From: UBA7803 sp034522075
GTDB lineage: Bacteria; Pseudomonadota; Gammaproteobacteria; Pseudomonadales; Azotimanducaceae
Assembly (NCBI GenBank): GCA_034522075.1
Contig: JAXHLO010000006.1
Span: forward strand, 248,001-312,000
Reading direction: 5' to 3'
DNA length: 64,000 bases
Positions within the stretch are counted from its first letter, which is position 1. Each line of letters starts with the position of its first letter. A program made the translations under genes and the position numbers. The notes beneath the pieces are model-generated. The model saw nothing but the letters and a program-made list of their open reading frames with translations. It searched no databases and was not told the DNA's origin. Shown here one piece after another: positions 8,030 to 16,980 of the stretch.

Positions 8030-9133
8030 TCACAGCCGCATGGGCATGACGACGTAAAGCGCCTGTTCGTTCCCTACCCCCTCGACCAGCGCGCTGCTGT
8101 TGGCGTCCGCCACACTCAGGGTCACCTGCTCGGTCTCCAGCACATTCAGCACGTCCTGCAGATAGCTGACGTTGAAGCCGATCTCCAACCGTTCGCCCGC
8201 GTAATCCACGGCCACCACTTCCTCGGCTTCTTCCTGCTCGGGATTATTGGCCTGGATGGTCAGCTGCTCGGGCTCGAGAATCAGACGCACGCCTCGATAC
8301 TTCTCATTGGACAGGATGGAGGCCCGGTTGAAGGCCTGCTTCAAGGCATCGCGGTCGCCCATCATGCTGGTTTCGGCGCGCCGCGGCACCACCTTCTCGT
8401 AATCCGGAAATTTGCCGTCGACCAGCTTCGAAGTCATCGTGAAGGACCCCAGCGCGACCCGCAGGTGATTGGCACCGACGTGCAGTGTCACCACCTCGTC
8501 GCTGTCGTCGAGCAGACGGCCCAGTTCGAGAACGCCCTTGCGCGGCACGATGGCCTGCACCCGGTCCACCCCTTCAGACCCCGTATCCAATGTGCACATC
8601 GCCAGGCGGTGACCGTCCGTCGCGACACTCCGGGTGTATTCGCGGGTCACCTCCAGTAGCATTCCGTTAAGAAAATAGCGCACATCCTGCTGAGCCATGG
8701 AGAAAGCGACCTGGTCGAGCAGTTGCCGCAGCGCGTTCTGCGGCAACACGACTTCGAGGTCGCCGGCGCCACCATCAACTTTGGGGAAGTCGGCCGCCGG
8801 CAGGGTGGCCAGGGTAAAGCGGCTGCGCCCGGACCGAACGATCGCTCGGTCGCCGTCTACCTGCACGGACACCTCGGCACCCTCAGGCAGGGACCGCCAT
8901 ATGTCAGCTAGCTTGCGCGCCGGAATGGTGGTCTCACCTTCCTCGGTGATGTCCACGCCGCGCTCTACGCTGATCAGCTCCACCTCGAGATCTGTACCGG
9001 TCACCGACAGGGCGCCGTCCTGTGCCGTGACCAGCAGGTTCGCCAGAACCGGCAGTGTCTGACGGCGCTCCACCACACCGGTAACCAGTTGCAGCGGCCG
9101 CAGCAGCGCTTCTCGCGACGTGGTGAACTTCAT
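8030..9133 (-). CDS. dnaN: DNA polymerase III beta subunit (sliding clamp)
   Basis: Dimeric ring clamp that tethers DNA polymerase III to DNA. The 367 residues and the beginning MKFTTSREALLRPLQLVTGVVERRQTLPVL are typical. The C terminus ends with YVVMPMRL, the family's usual end that forms part of the hydrophobic partner-binding cleft. The start ATG is at 9133. It follows dnaA by 52 bases, and that gap holds a perfect DnaA box. Confidence 0.97.
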   Translation of the reverse strand: MKFTTSREALLRPLQLVTGVVERRQTLPVLANLLVTAQDGALSVTGTDLEVELISVERGVDITEEGETTIPARKLADIWRSLPEGAEVSVQVDGDRAIVRSGRSRFTLATLPAADFPKVDGGAGDLEVVLPQNALRQLLDQVAFSMAQQDVRYFLNGMLLEVTREYTRSVATDGHRLAMCTLDTGSEGVDRVQAIVPRKGVLELGRLLDDSDEVVTLHVGANHLRVALGSFTMTSKLVDGKFPDYEKVVPRRAETSMMGDRDALKQAFNRASILSNEKYRGVRLILEPEQLTIQANNPEQEEAEEVVAVDYAGERLEIGFNVSYLQDVLNVLETEQVTLSVADANSSALVEGVGNEQALYVVMPMRL

Positions 9134-9143
9134 GCTGACCTTC

Positions 9144-9152
9144 TGTGTATAA
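9144..9152 (-). promoter_or_regulatory. DnaA box between dnaA and dnaN
   Basis: TTATACACA on the minus strand is an exact match to the TTATNCACA consensus, lying 11 bases upstream of the dnaN start. It may let DnaA bind in front of dnaN or act as an extra titration/origin site. Confidence 0.6.
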
Positions 9153-9185
9153 CCCTATTCACGAATTCGCGAACACCTGGCTTGC

Positions 9186-10550
9186 TCAGCCGGAAAGCAA
9201 CCGGCTGAGATTGCGATAGTCTTCACCCACATCTGCGCTGCTCTCCTTCAGCTCGGCAATCCGCTTGCAGGCATGCAGCACCGTCGTGTGGTCGCGGCCG
9301 CCGAATGCATCGCCGATCTCGGGCAGGGAATGGTTGGTCAGCTCCTTGGCCAGGAACATGGCCATCTGCCGCGGCCGTGCAATAGTCCGGTTGCGCCGTT
9401 TCGAGAGAATATCGGAAATCTTGATGTTGTAGTACTCGGCCACCAGGCGCTGAATATTGTCAATGCTGATCTGCCGGTCCTGTATGGCCAGGAGATCACG
9501 CAGGGCGCGCTTGACCTGCTCGATGGTAATGGCGCTGCCGGTAAATCGGGCATTGGCGATGACCCGGCGCAACGCTCCCTCCAGTTCCCGCACGTTGGAA
9601 CGGATCCGCTCCCCGATGAAAAACGCCACCGCCGGATCAAGATCGACCTGCTCGGCTTCCGCCTTCTTCATCAGGATGGCCACCCGGGTTTCCAGCTCCG
9701 GCGGTTCCACCTCCTGGGTCAGGCCGAAAACGAAGCGTGATTTCAGCCGCTCCTCCAGCCCGTCGATCTCCCGGGGGTAACGGTCACAGGTCAACACCAT
9801 CTGGCTGCCCCGTTCGAGCAGCCCGTTGAAGACATGGAAGAACTCTTCCTGGGAGCGCAACTTGTTGGCAAAGAACTGAATGTCATCGATGAGCAACGTA
9901 TCCACCGAGCGGTAGTAGTGCATGAACTCGTCCATGGTGCCCTGCTGCAGGGCTTTCACCATGTCCTGGACGAATCGCTGAGAGTGCAGGTAGACGATGC
10001 GCGCCGCGACGTCGTTGCGGCGGATGAAATTTCCGACCGCCTGCATCAGATGCGTCTTGCCGAGACCCACACCCCCATACAGAAGCAACGGGTTGTATGA
10101 CTTGCCTGCGTTCGCCGCCACCTGCATGGCGGCCGCCTTGGCCATCTCGTTGGACTTGCCCTCGACGAAGGTTTCGAACGTGTACTCTTCGTTCAGCTTG
10201 TGGCCCGGGTGGGCCTGCTTGCTGCCGTTTGCCGACCCCGGCTCGGCTGCAGCGACACTGCTCGAGCCGTCGGCACGCAAAGGCCCCGCTTCCGCAGGCG
10301 GCTCGATGGTGCCGATATCCAGATGAACTTCCCGGCATTCCACGGAATCCGCGAGCTGATCGAGCAACTCGTGGATTCTCACCAGGTAAGCCGCCTGCAC
10401 CTGGTCTTTCACATAACGGTTCGGCGCCAGAATGTTGAGACGGCCGCCGTCCTGGCGGGCCTGCAATGGTCTGATCCACGTGTTGAACTGCTGTGAGGAC
10501 AGTTCATCCTCGAGCCGGTCAAGGCATCGATCCCATGCAGAACGTTCCAC
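9186..10550 (-). CDS. dnaA: Chromosomal replication initiator protein DnaA
   Basis: AAA+ initiator that binds DnaA boxes and opens oriC. The 454-residue protein has an N-terminal domain I (WIRPLQA), a Ser/Ala-rich linker near residues 85-110, Walker A GGVGLGKTHLM near 159, Walker B LLIDDIQFF near 218, and the domain IV signature GGRDHTTVLHACKRI near 414-428. The start is GTG at 10550 with a purine-rich GGGGGAAA just upstream. It heads the dnaA-dnaN-recF-gyrB cluster on the minus strand, diverging from rpmH across oriC. Confidence 0.97.
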   Translation of the reverse strand: MERSAWDRCLDRLEDELSSQQFNTWIRPLQARQDGGRLNILAPNRYVKDQVQAAYLVRIHELLDQLADSVECREVHLDIGTIEPPAEAGPLRADGSSSVAAAEPGSANGSKQAHPGHKLNEEYTFETFVEGKSNEMAKAAAMQVAANAGKSYNPLLLYGGVGLGKTHLMQAVGNFIRRNDVAARIVYLHSQRFVQDMVKALQQGTMDEFMHYYRSVDTLLIDDIQFFANKLRSQEEFFHVFNGLLERGSQMVLTCDRYPREIDGLEERLKSRFVFGLTQEVEPPELETRVAILMKKAEAEQVDLDPAVAFFIGERIRSNVRELEGALRRVIANARFTGSAITIEQVKRALRDLLAIQDRQISIDNIQRLVAEYYNIKISDILSKRRNRTIARPRQMAMFLAKELTNHSLPEIGDAFGGRDHTTVLHACKRIAELKESSADVGEDYRNLSRLLSG

Positions 10551-10775
10551 TCATTTCCCCCAGAAAAGTCAGGCTGTCCGGTGATCCGGCAGCGCGCAGA
10601 TATCATTGGAATTTGCGGGAATTCTAGCCAGATCATTCAAGCCTTGGCTACGCAATCAAAGAGAAAAAATCTGCGTTGCGCGGATAGACAGCAAATTCAA
10701 CCGCTTAGATTCGCGCCCTCATATTTGGCTCGCGTGGTTAGCAGCAGCCTCGTGTGAGCAACTTCCTGAAGAAGC

Positions 10776-10784
10776 TGTGGATAA
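10776..10784 (-). promoter_or_regulatory. DnaA box in oriC
   Basis: TGTGGATAA, the reverse complement of the consensus TTATCCACA, is a perfect match in the middle of the dnaA-rpmH gap. Confidence 0.75.
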
Positions 10785-10983
10785 CTGCGCGCATGCGGTT
10801 AGACTATCTCGCGTCACTACCACAATCGCTTGCGTTCGAGTACAGGGCTTTTACACAGTTTCTCAGCGGAGTCCGACGCCCGCGGCACCGGGCTGCAGAG
10901 CGGATATCAACAGTGGCAGCGCCCCTCAACAAGCAACAACAACTACTTCTTCCTGATCTCTCATACAGGAACTAATCTTATGT

Positions 10984-11012
10984 TTGACTCCCTGTGCCGG
11001 CCTCCCTAAAAT
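10984..11012 (+). promoter_or_regulatory. sigma70-type promoter for rpmH-rnpA
   Basis: TTGACT (10984-10989), a 17-base spacer and TAAAAT (11007-11012) lie 68 bases upstream of rpmH. This is close to the TTGACA-17-TATAAT consensus and fits a strongly expressed ribosomal protein gene. Confidence 0.7.
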
Positions 11013-11079
11013 CCGCTCCCCTTCTGCGCACCCGCCCCTACCAAAGGCGCGTTGCACAATCAGGTAAGCAGAGAATCCG

Positions 11080-11214
11080 ATGAAAAGAACATTCCAGCCC
11101 AGCAACTTGAAGCGCAAGCGCAATCATGGGTTTCGTGCCCGCATGGCCACCCGTGGCGGGCGGAAGGTCCTGAACGCACGTCGGGCGAAAGGGCGTAAGC
11201 GCCTGTCTGCCTGA
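11080..11214 (+). CDS. rpmH: 50S ribosomal protein L34
   Basis: A 44-residue, very basic ribosomal protein beginning MKRTFQPSNLKRKRNHGFRA and ending KGRKRLSA, the standard bacterial L34 sequence. It is the first gene of the rightward cluster from oriC and is followed 36 bases later by rnpA, the usual pairing. Confidence 0.97.
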   Translation: MKRTFQPSNLKRKRNHGFRARMATRGGRKVLNARRAKGRKRLSA

Positions 11215-11250
11215 CGCCCGCGGCGTCTGCCCCGTCGACTCTACGTCTCA

Positions 11251-11604
11251 TTGAAGGCTCACGACGAGCGATTTCCCAGAACGGTTCGCCTGACGCAGCC
11301 CCGAGAATTCAATCGAGTCTTTCGGGGGGCAACCATACGCCGGCGACACGGGGCGTTACGTCTCAGTGCCGTAGCGAATAGAATGCACAGCGCTCGACTG
11401 GGGCTGGTGGTAGGCAAACGTGCCATGTCCAGAGCCCACGAGCGCAATCGGGCCAAACGGGTGCTCCGGGAAATGTTTCGCCGCCAGCGTGCCGCCCTGC
11501 CCCCGATGGACATTGTTATTCAGGTGACGGGTGATGCCAGCAACGAAGCGTACCGGGCTTCCTTTGCCGCACTGCTCGCGCAATTGCCGACGGACACAGG
11601 GTGA
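11251..11604 (+). CDS. rnpA: Ribonuclease P protein component
   Basis: Protein subunit of RNase P, which helps the catalytic RNA mature tRNA 5' ends. The 117-residue basic protein has an early RLTQPREFNRVFRGA and the family signature segment GKRAMSRAHERNRAKRVLREMFR. TTG at 11251 is the best start; the usual first conserved block begins about 12 residues later. It lies between rpmH and yidD (10 bases downstream). Confidence 0.95.
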   Translation: MKAHDERFPRTVRLTQPREFNRVFRGATIRRRHGALRLSAVANRMHSARLGLVVGKRAMSRAHERNRAKRVLREMFRRQRAALPPMDIVIQVTGDASNEAYRASFAALLAQLPTDTG

Positions 11605-11614
11605 GGTTCGACGC

Positions 11615-11890
11615 GTGAGTTCCACACTGATCAGCAGGCCCGCGGATCTGCCGAAACGCCTGGCGCGGGCCGTCATCCGCTTGTATCAGATCACCCTGAG
11701 TCCCTATCTGGGCCGTCAGTGCCGGTTCTATCCCAGCTGCTCACACTACGCGCTGGAAGCCATCGAGCGGCATGGTGTCGTGCATGGCAGCGGCCTCGCC
11801 GTGCGTCGGCTGCTGCGTTGTCAGCCGTTTCATCCCGGCGGCGTCGACCTGGTTCCCGAAACCGCCGAAGCACCCAAGAAGGAGTCCTGA
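11615..11890 (+). CDS. yidD: Membrane protein insertion efficiency factor YidD
   Basis: Small membrane-associated protein thought to assist YidC/Sec-dependent insertion. From the GTG at 11615 it has 91 residues with the family core LYQITLSPYLGRQCRFYPSCSHYALEAIERHG (shown here only as the consensus landmarks LSPYLG and CRFYPSCS) and a C-terminal RCQPFHPGG. The frame stays open upstream, but this start follows a GAGG ribosome site just after the rnpA stop. yidC begins 4 bases after it ends. Confidence 0.94.
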   Translation: MSSTLISRPADLPKRLARAVIRLYQITLSPYLGRQCRFYPSCSHYALEAIERHGVVHGSGLAVRRLLRCQPFHPGGVDLVPETAEAPKKES

Positions 11891-11894
11891 CCCC

Positions 11895-13619
11895 ATGTTG
11901 CCCACTGAGGTGCAGCGTATCCTGTTGCTCATCGGCCTTGCCGCCACGGCGTATCTGTTGATCCTGGCATGGAACGAGGACTATCTGCAGAACCAGCCCG
12001 CGGTTGAAATCAGCGCCGAGCCCGAGGTGGATCAGACGCCGTCTGCCGCGGCGCCGGATATACAGGAGGGGCCGTCCCGTTCGTCCGCCGATGTACCGGA
12101 GGAATCGGATATCCCGGACCCCTCCATGCTGGCAGAGCCCACCGCGCCGCCGCCCGATGACGTGACCGAGCCGGTGAGTGAAGAACGCCTGGTGAAGGTT
12201 ACGACCAATACCCTGGAAGTGTGGATCGACCGGGTGGGTGGGGACATCGTACGTGTGCAGTTGCCGCAGCATCACATGGATCTGGATCAGGAGGTGCCGT
12301 TTCTGCTGCTCAACCGGGGTAATGGGCACATTTACGTGGCGCAGAGCGGGCTGATCGGTCCCGATGGGGTGGATTCAGCCGATGCACGGCCGGTCTATCA
12401 GAGCGCTTCGAGCAGCTACCGGCTCTCGGGTAACGAGCCGCTCACGGTGACCATGACGGCAGAGCGCAACGGCCTCACCGTCAACAAGTCATTCGAGTTC
12501 AGGCCCGACAAGTACGTCATCGACGTCCGCCACCGGGTGGAAAACGATACCGGCCGGGAAATTCGCGCCGGCCTGTTCGCTCAGATCAAGCGGGACGACA
12601 AAGAGGGATTCGGCGAGAAGCCCTTCACCCTCGGACCGCAGCCCTACCTCGGTGGAGCGCTCACCACCCAGGAGAGCCGCTACGAGAAAATTCCCTTCGA
12701 TGACCTGGACGAAAACGACTTCACCGCCCAAGTGGAAGGCGGCTGGATCGCCTTCCTGCAGCACTACTTCCTGAGTGCCTGGGTCGCAGAGCCTGAGGAC
12801 AACAACCGCTACTATGGCCGCAAGCGCCGCGACGGTACCTATCTGTTCGGCTACACCGGTCCGCTCGAGGCCGTACCCGCCGGCAGTCAGGGTGAGTGGC
12901 ACAGCCGCTTCTATGCCGGCCCGAAAGACCAGAGCCGGCTCGAGGAGATCGCGCCGAATCTGAACCTGACTGTGGACTATGGTTTCCTCTGGTGGCTGGC
13001 AGTGCCGCTGTTCAAAATTCTCGACTGGATTCACGGCGTGGTGAATAACTGGGGCGTGGCCATCATCCTGCTGACGGTCATGGTCAAACTCGTGCTGTAT
13101 CCCCTGTCGGCGGCCGCGTACCGGTCCATGGCCAACATGCGCCGGGTAGCGCCGCAGATGAAGCGTCTGCAGGAACGCTATTCCGACGACCGCCAGAAGC
13201 TGTCGCAGGAAATGATGGCGCTGTACAAGAAGGAGAAGGTGAACCCCCTGGGTGGTTGCCTGCCCATGTTGTTGCCCATGCCGATTTTCATTGCCCTGTA
13301 CTGGGTGTTGTTCGAAAGCGTGGAACTGCGCCATGCGCCCTTCTTTCTGTGGATCAACGATCTCTCCACCATGGACCCGTATTTCATTCTGCCGTTGCTC
13401 ATGGGCGGAAGCATGTATCTCATGCAGCTCATGGCGCCGGCGGTCGGTGACCCCATGCAGCAGCGGATGATGAAGATGATGCCCATCATGTTCACCGTGC
13501 TGTTCCTGTTCTTCCCCGCCGGCCTGGTGTTGTACTGGCTGGTGAACAACGTGCTGTCCATGGCTCAGCAGTGGTACGTGATGCGCCAGGCAGATGCCAA
13601 ACACGCGTCCAAGGCCTGA
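11895..13619 (+). CDS. yidC: Membrane protein insertase YidC
   Basis: Inner-membrane insertase that works alone or with SecYEG. From the ATG at 11895 it has 574 residues. These comprise an N-terminal membrane segment (about residues 8-24), an acidic Pro/Ser-rich linker, a periplasmic domain (about 90-340), and the conserved five-helix insertase region from about 360 (LDWIHGVVNNWGVAIILLTV, PQMKRLQERY, NPLGGCLPMLLPMPIF, FFPAGLVLYWLVNN). Four bases separate it from yidD. Its 3' end overlaps the proposed start of mnmE by 26 bases. Confidence 0.97.
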   Translation: MLPTEVQRILLLIGLAATAYLLILAWNEDYLQNQPAVEISAEPEVDQTPSAAAPDIQEGPSRSSADVPEESDIPDPSMLAEPTAPPPDDVTEPVSEERLVKVTTNTLEVWIDRVGGDIVRVQLPQHHMDLDQEVPFLLLNRGNGHIYVAQSGLIGPDGVDSADARPVYQSASSSYRLSGNEPLTVTMTAERNGLTVNKSFEFRPDKYVIDVRHRVENDTGREIRAGLFAQIKRDDKEGFGEKPFTLGPQPYLGGALTTQESRYEKIPFDDLDENDFTAQVEGGWIAFLQHYFLSAWVAEPEDNNRYYGRKRRDGTYLFGYTGPLEAVPAGSQGEWHSRFYAGPKDQSRLEEIAPNLNLTVDYGFLWWLAVPLFKILDWIHGVVNNWGVAIILLTVMVKLVLYPLSAAAYRSMANMRRVAPQMKRLQERYSDDRQKLSQEMMALYKKEKVNPLGGCLPMLLPMPIFIALYWVLFESVELRHAPFFLWINDLSTMDPYFILPLLMGGSMYLMQLMAPAVGDPMQQRMMKMMPIMFTVLFLFFPAGLVLYWLVNNVLSMAQQWYVMRQADAKHASKA

Positions 13620-14991
13620 AGGCGCCGTCGATTCCGACACGATTGCGGCGGTGGCCACCGCTGCCGGCATGGGCGGCATCGGCGTGGTGCGGATCTCGGG
13701 GCCGGCGGCCGGATCAATCGGCCAGGCGGTCACCGGCCGGACGCTGAGCCCACGCCGGGCTACTCACTGCCGATTCCGTGACGCAGCCGGGGCTACCGTG
13801 GATGCGGGCATAGCCATCAGCTTTCCGGGCCCGCATTCCTTCACCGGCGAAGACGTGGTGGAACTGCAGGGGCACGGCGGCCCCATGGTGCTGCAGTTAC
13901 TGCTCGACACGGTAATGGCCTGCGGCGCGCGCCTGGCTCGTCCGGGTGAGTTCACCGAGCGAGCTTATCTGAACGGCAAACTGGACCTTGCCCAGGCGGA
14001 AGCCGTCGCCGACCTGATTGCCAGTGCGTCCGCCGCTGCCGCACGCGGGGCCATGCGTTCGCTTGAGGGAGAGTTCTCGCACCGGGTGAACGCCATCGAT
14101 GCAGACGTCGTGCGTCTGCGCGTCTTTGTTGAAGCTGCCATGGATTTCCCTGAGGAAGACGCGGACTTCCTCGCGGAGGGTCAGGTGAGCGTGCGCCTGG
14201 CGTCCATTGCCGAGCAGTTCGCGGCGCTGCTGCGCGAGACGCGTCAGGGCGTGCTGCTGCGCGACGGCATAGCGGTGGCCCTGGTGGGACAACCCAATGT
14301 GGGAAAATCCAGCCTGCTCAACCGCCTGGCCGGTCAGGAGCGGGCGATCGTTGCGGATATTCCAGGTACCACACGGGATCTGATCCACGCCGATCTGACG
14401 TTGGACGGCATGCCTGTACAGATCGTCGATACCGCCGGGCTGCGCGAATCGACGGATCCTGTTGAGCTGGAAGGCGTGCGCCGGGCGCGGGATCAGGCCG
14501 CGCGGGCGGATCTGGTTCTGGTGATCGAAGACGATCGGCAGGCCCCGGTACGGGCCGGGGATTCCACAGCCGTGGCGGAACTGCTGGATGCCGGGACGGA
14601 ACCCGCCCGTCTGATCCGGGTGTGTAACAAGATCGATCTCAGCGGTGCTGACGCCGGCGCCGTCGAGGCGGCCGCGGATCCGGTTGCCAGCGTGCGGGTG
14701 TCGGCACTCAGCGGTGCGGGCCTGGACAGCCTGGTGTCGCTGATCAAGGCCAGGGTGGGTTATGCGGGAGAGGGCACGGCTTTCACCGCGCGTCGGCGCC
14801 ATATCGACGGGCTGCAATCCGGGGCCGCGGCTGCGGGGCGGGCGGCCGAGCTTCTCCACGGCGGCGCGCCGGCGGAACTGGTGGCCGAGGAGCTGCGTGC
14901 CGTGCATGAGGCGTTGGGAAGCATCGTCGGAACCCTGAGCGCCGATGAGCTGCTCGGCGAAATCTTTGCCAGTTTCTGCATCGGTAAGTAG
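13594..14991 (+). CDS. mnmE: tRNA uridine-5-carboxymethylaminomethyl modification GTPase MnmE
   Basis: With MnmG it makes the cmnm5 modification at wobble uridine 34 of certain tRNAs. The 465 residues show the N-terminal folate-binding domain (GIGVVRISG), the G domain (GQPNVGKSSLLN near 234, DIPGTTRD near 259, DTAGLRE near 280, NKID near 345) and the invariant C-terminal CIGK that carries the catalytic cysteine. The start ATG at 13594 lies inside the yidC end. A slightly later start is possible, because the conserved region begins only at DTIAAVATA, about residue 15. Confidence 0.95.
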   Translation: MPNTRPRPEGAVDSDTIAAVATAAGMGGIGVVRISGPAAGSIGQAVTGRTLSPRRATHCRFRDAAGATVDAGIAISFPGPHSFTGEDVVELQGHGGPMVLQLLLDTVMACGARLARPGEFTERAYLNGKLDLAQAEAVADLIASASAAAARGAMRSLEGEFSHRVNAIDADVVRLRVFVEAAMDFPEEDADFLAEGQVSVRLASIAEQFAALLRETRQGVLLRDGIAVALVGQPNVGKSSLLNRLAGQERAIVADIPGTTRDLIHADLTLDGMPVQIVDTAGLRESTDPVELEGVRRARDQAARADLVLVIEDDRQAPVRAGDSTAVAELLDAGTEPARLIRVCNKIDLSGADAGAVEAAADPVASVRVSALSGAGLDSLVSLIKARVGYAGEGTAFTARRRHIDGLQSGAAAAGRAAELLHGGAPAELVAEELRAVHEALGSIVGTLSADELLGEIFASFCIGK

Positions 14992-15087
14992 CTGCAGGAC
15001 TGCGCTCTGCCGGCTGGACGCCGCGGATTGAGGACTTATACTGCCCGCCCCCGGCGGAAAACGTGCCCGGGCGGGCGCGGGATCATC

Positions 15088-16980
15088 ATGGAGCATCCAG
15101 AACACTTCGACGTCATCGTCATCGGGGCCGGCCATGCCGGCTGTGAAGCCGCGGCTGCGGCCGCGCGGCAGGGTGCGCGCACGCTGCTGCTCACCCAGAG
15201 TCTGGAAACCATCGGCGCCATGTCGTGCAATCCGGCCATCGGCGGCATCGGCAAGAGCCACCTGGTGCGTGAAATCGATGCCATGGACGGGCTCATGGCA
15301 CGGGCCGCGGACCAGGCTGGCATTCATTTCCGCGTGCTGAATGCCAGTAAGGGACCCGCGGTGCGAGCGACCCGGGCTCAGGCCGACCGCGCCCTGTACC
15401 GGCAGGCCATGCGCTCCCTGCTGGAGAACCAGGACAACCTGTCGTTGTTCCAGCAGGCGGTCGTGGATCTGCTGGTGGAAAGCGATCGGGTCAGCGGCGT
15501 GGTCACCCAGATGGGATTGGTGATACGTGCCGGGGCGGTGGTTCTGACCACGGGTACGTTCCTGGGCGGGCGAATTCACATCGGCCTGGACCAGCACGCC
15601 GGCGGCCGGGCCGGCGACGCGCCGTCCAATGCCCTGGCGCAGCGCCTGCGGGCACTGCCGTTCCGGGTCGGGCGGCTGAAGACCGGCACGCCGCCGCGCA
15701 TCGATGGACGGACGGTGGATTTTTCCCGCCTGGAAGCTCAGCCGGGAGACGACCCATTGCCGTGCCTGTCGCTGCTCGGGTCGCCGGATCAGCATCCGCG
15801 CCAGGTGCCCTGTCACATAACACACACCAACGCGACCACCCACGAGATCATCCGCGGCGGGCTCGATCGCTCGCCCATGTATTCGGGGGTCATTGAAGGC
15901 GCGGGACCGCGCTATTGTCCGAGCATCGAGGACAAAGTGGTGCGCTTTGCCGAACGTGCGCGCCATCAGATCTTCGTCGAGCCGGAAGGACTGGATAACT
16001 ACGAGCTCTATCCCAACGGCATTTCCACCAGTCTGCCATTTGACGTGCAGTTCGCCCTGGTACGCAGTATCGAAGGCTTCGAGGCCGCCCATATGACCCG
16101 GCCGGGCTATGCCATCGAATACGACTATTTCGATCCGCGGGATCTCCAATATTCACTGGAGACCCGGGCATTGCAGGGGTTGTTTTTCGCCGGTCAGATC
16201 AACGGCACGACCGGTTACGAAGAAGCCGCAGCCCAGGGTCTGCTTGCAGGCATCAACGCCGCGCGAAATGTGGCCGGACGCAGCGCCTGGTGGCCGCGGC
16301 GGGATGAAGCCTACCTGGGGGTGCTGATCGACGACCTCATCAATCTCGGCACCAACGAACCTTATCGGATGTTCACCAGCCGCGCCGAGTACCGGCTGCG
16401 GCTGCGCGAAGACAATGCCGATCATCGCCTCACCGCCATTGGCCGTGATCTGGGTGTGGTAGGTACAGCGCGCTGGCAGGCCTATCAGCACAAGCGGCGC
16501 AGCGTGGATGCGCTCGAGCAGCGGCTGACCGCCACCCGGGTACACCCCGGCAACATGCTGGCAGTCGCCCTCGAAGGGCTGACCGGCGAAAAGATCAGCC
16601 GCGACCTGACCTTGACGGAGTTTCTCAGACGCCCGGCGGTGAGCCTGGATGCCATTGCCGCTGCCGTGGACGTGGGCAGCAATGATCCGGTTGTGCGAAT
16701 GCAGGTGGAAATCGAAACCAAATATGCCGGCTACATGGCCCGTCAGGACGAAGAGATTGCCCGGGTGCGCCGCCATGAGAGCATGGAACTCCCCGCAGAC
16801 CTGGACTATGCACAGATTCCCGGGCTGTCCAGCGAGCTGCAGCACAAGCTCGAGGACGTCCGCCCCACCACGCTGGCCAGAGCGGGGCGAATTCCCGGCA
16901 TGACGCCTGCCGCGTTGTCGCTGCTGCTGGTGCACGCGCGCCGTGGCGCCGCACACCAGCCCCAGCCGCTTCGTGCCTGA
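15088..16980 (+). CDS. mnmG: tRNA uridine-5-carboxymethylaminomethyl modification enzyme MnmG
   Basis: FAD-dependent partner of MnmE (GidA). From the ATG at 15088 (MEHPEHFDVIVIGAGHAGCEAA) it has 630 residues. The dinucleotide-binding GAGHAGCEAA, the SCNPAIGGIGKSHLVREIDAMDG-type block, GRLKTGTPPRID and INGTTGYEEAAAQG are all present. The frame is open 60 bases further upstream, but this ATG begins exactly at the family's usual N terminus. It follows mnmE by 96 bases and overlaps rsmG by 38 bases. Confidence 0.97.
   Translation: MEHPEHFDVIVIGAGHAGCEAAAAAARQGARTLLLTQSLETIGAMSCNPAIGGIGKSHLVREIDAMDGLMARAADQAGIHFRVLNASKGPAVRATRAQADRALYRQAMRSLLENQDNLSLFQQAVVDLLVESDRVSGVVTQMGLVIRAGAVVLTTGTFLGGRIHIGLDQHAGGRAGDAPSNALAQRLRALPFRVGRLKTGTPPRIDGRTVDFSRLEAQPGDDPLPCLSLLGSPDQHPRQVPCHITHTNATTHEIIRGGLDRSPMYSGVIEGAGPRYCPSIEDKVVRFAERARHQIFVEPEGLDNYELYPNGISTSLPFDVQFALVRSIEGFEAAHMTRPGYAIEYDYFDPRDLQYSLETRALQGLFFAGQINGTTGYEEAAAQGLLAGINAARNVAGRSAWWPRRDEAYLGVLIDDLINLGTNEPYRMFTSRAEYRLRLREDNADHRLTAIGRDLGVVGTARWQAYQHKRRSVDALEQRLTATRVHPGNMLAVALEGLTGEKISRDLTLTEFLRRPAVSLDAIAAAVDVGSNDPVVRMQVEIETKYAGYMARQDEEIARVRRHESMELPADLDYAQIPGLSSELQHKLEDVRPTTLARAGRIPGMTPAALSLLLVHARRGAAHQPQPLRA

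Larger units (their letters stand above)
10551..11079. other. Probable chromosomal replication origin (oriC)
   Basis: This 529-base non-coding stretch between divergent dnaA and rpmH is where gammaproteobacteria of the Pseudomonas type keep oriC. It is visibly richer in A and T than its surroundings, especially about 10605-10720. It contains one perfect DnaA box (10776-10784) and a poor one (10849-10857). The rpmH promoter lies at its right end. No convincing gene is present; the short open frames here have no recognisable content. The low number of perfect boxes means the exact unwinding site cannot be named. Confidence 0.75.

Noticed and set aside
10849..10857. TTTTACACA as a second DnaA box in oriC
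   Set aside because: Two mismatches to TTATNCACA; too weak to list as a site.
10606..10975. Open frames of 73-116 codons inside the dnaA-rpmH gap
   Set aside because: AT-richer origin DNA, no ribosome-site support, no recognisable protein; better explained as oriC.
13897..16149. 750-codon open frame on the minus strand opposite mnmE and mnmG
   Set aside because: Antisense shadow of two well-identified genes, with no family resemblance.
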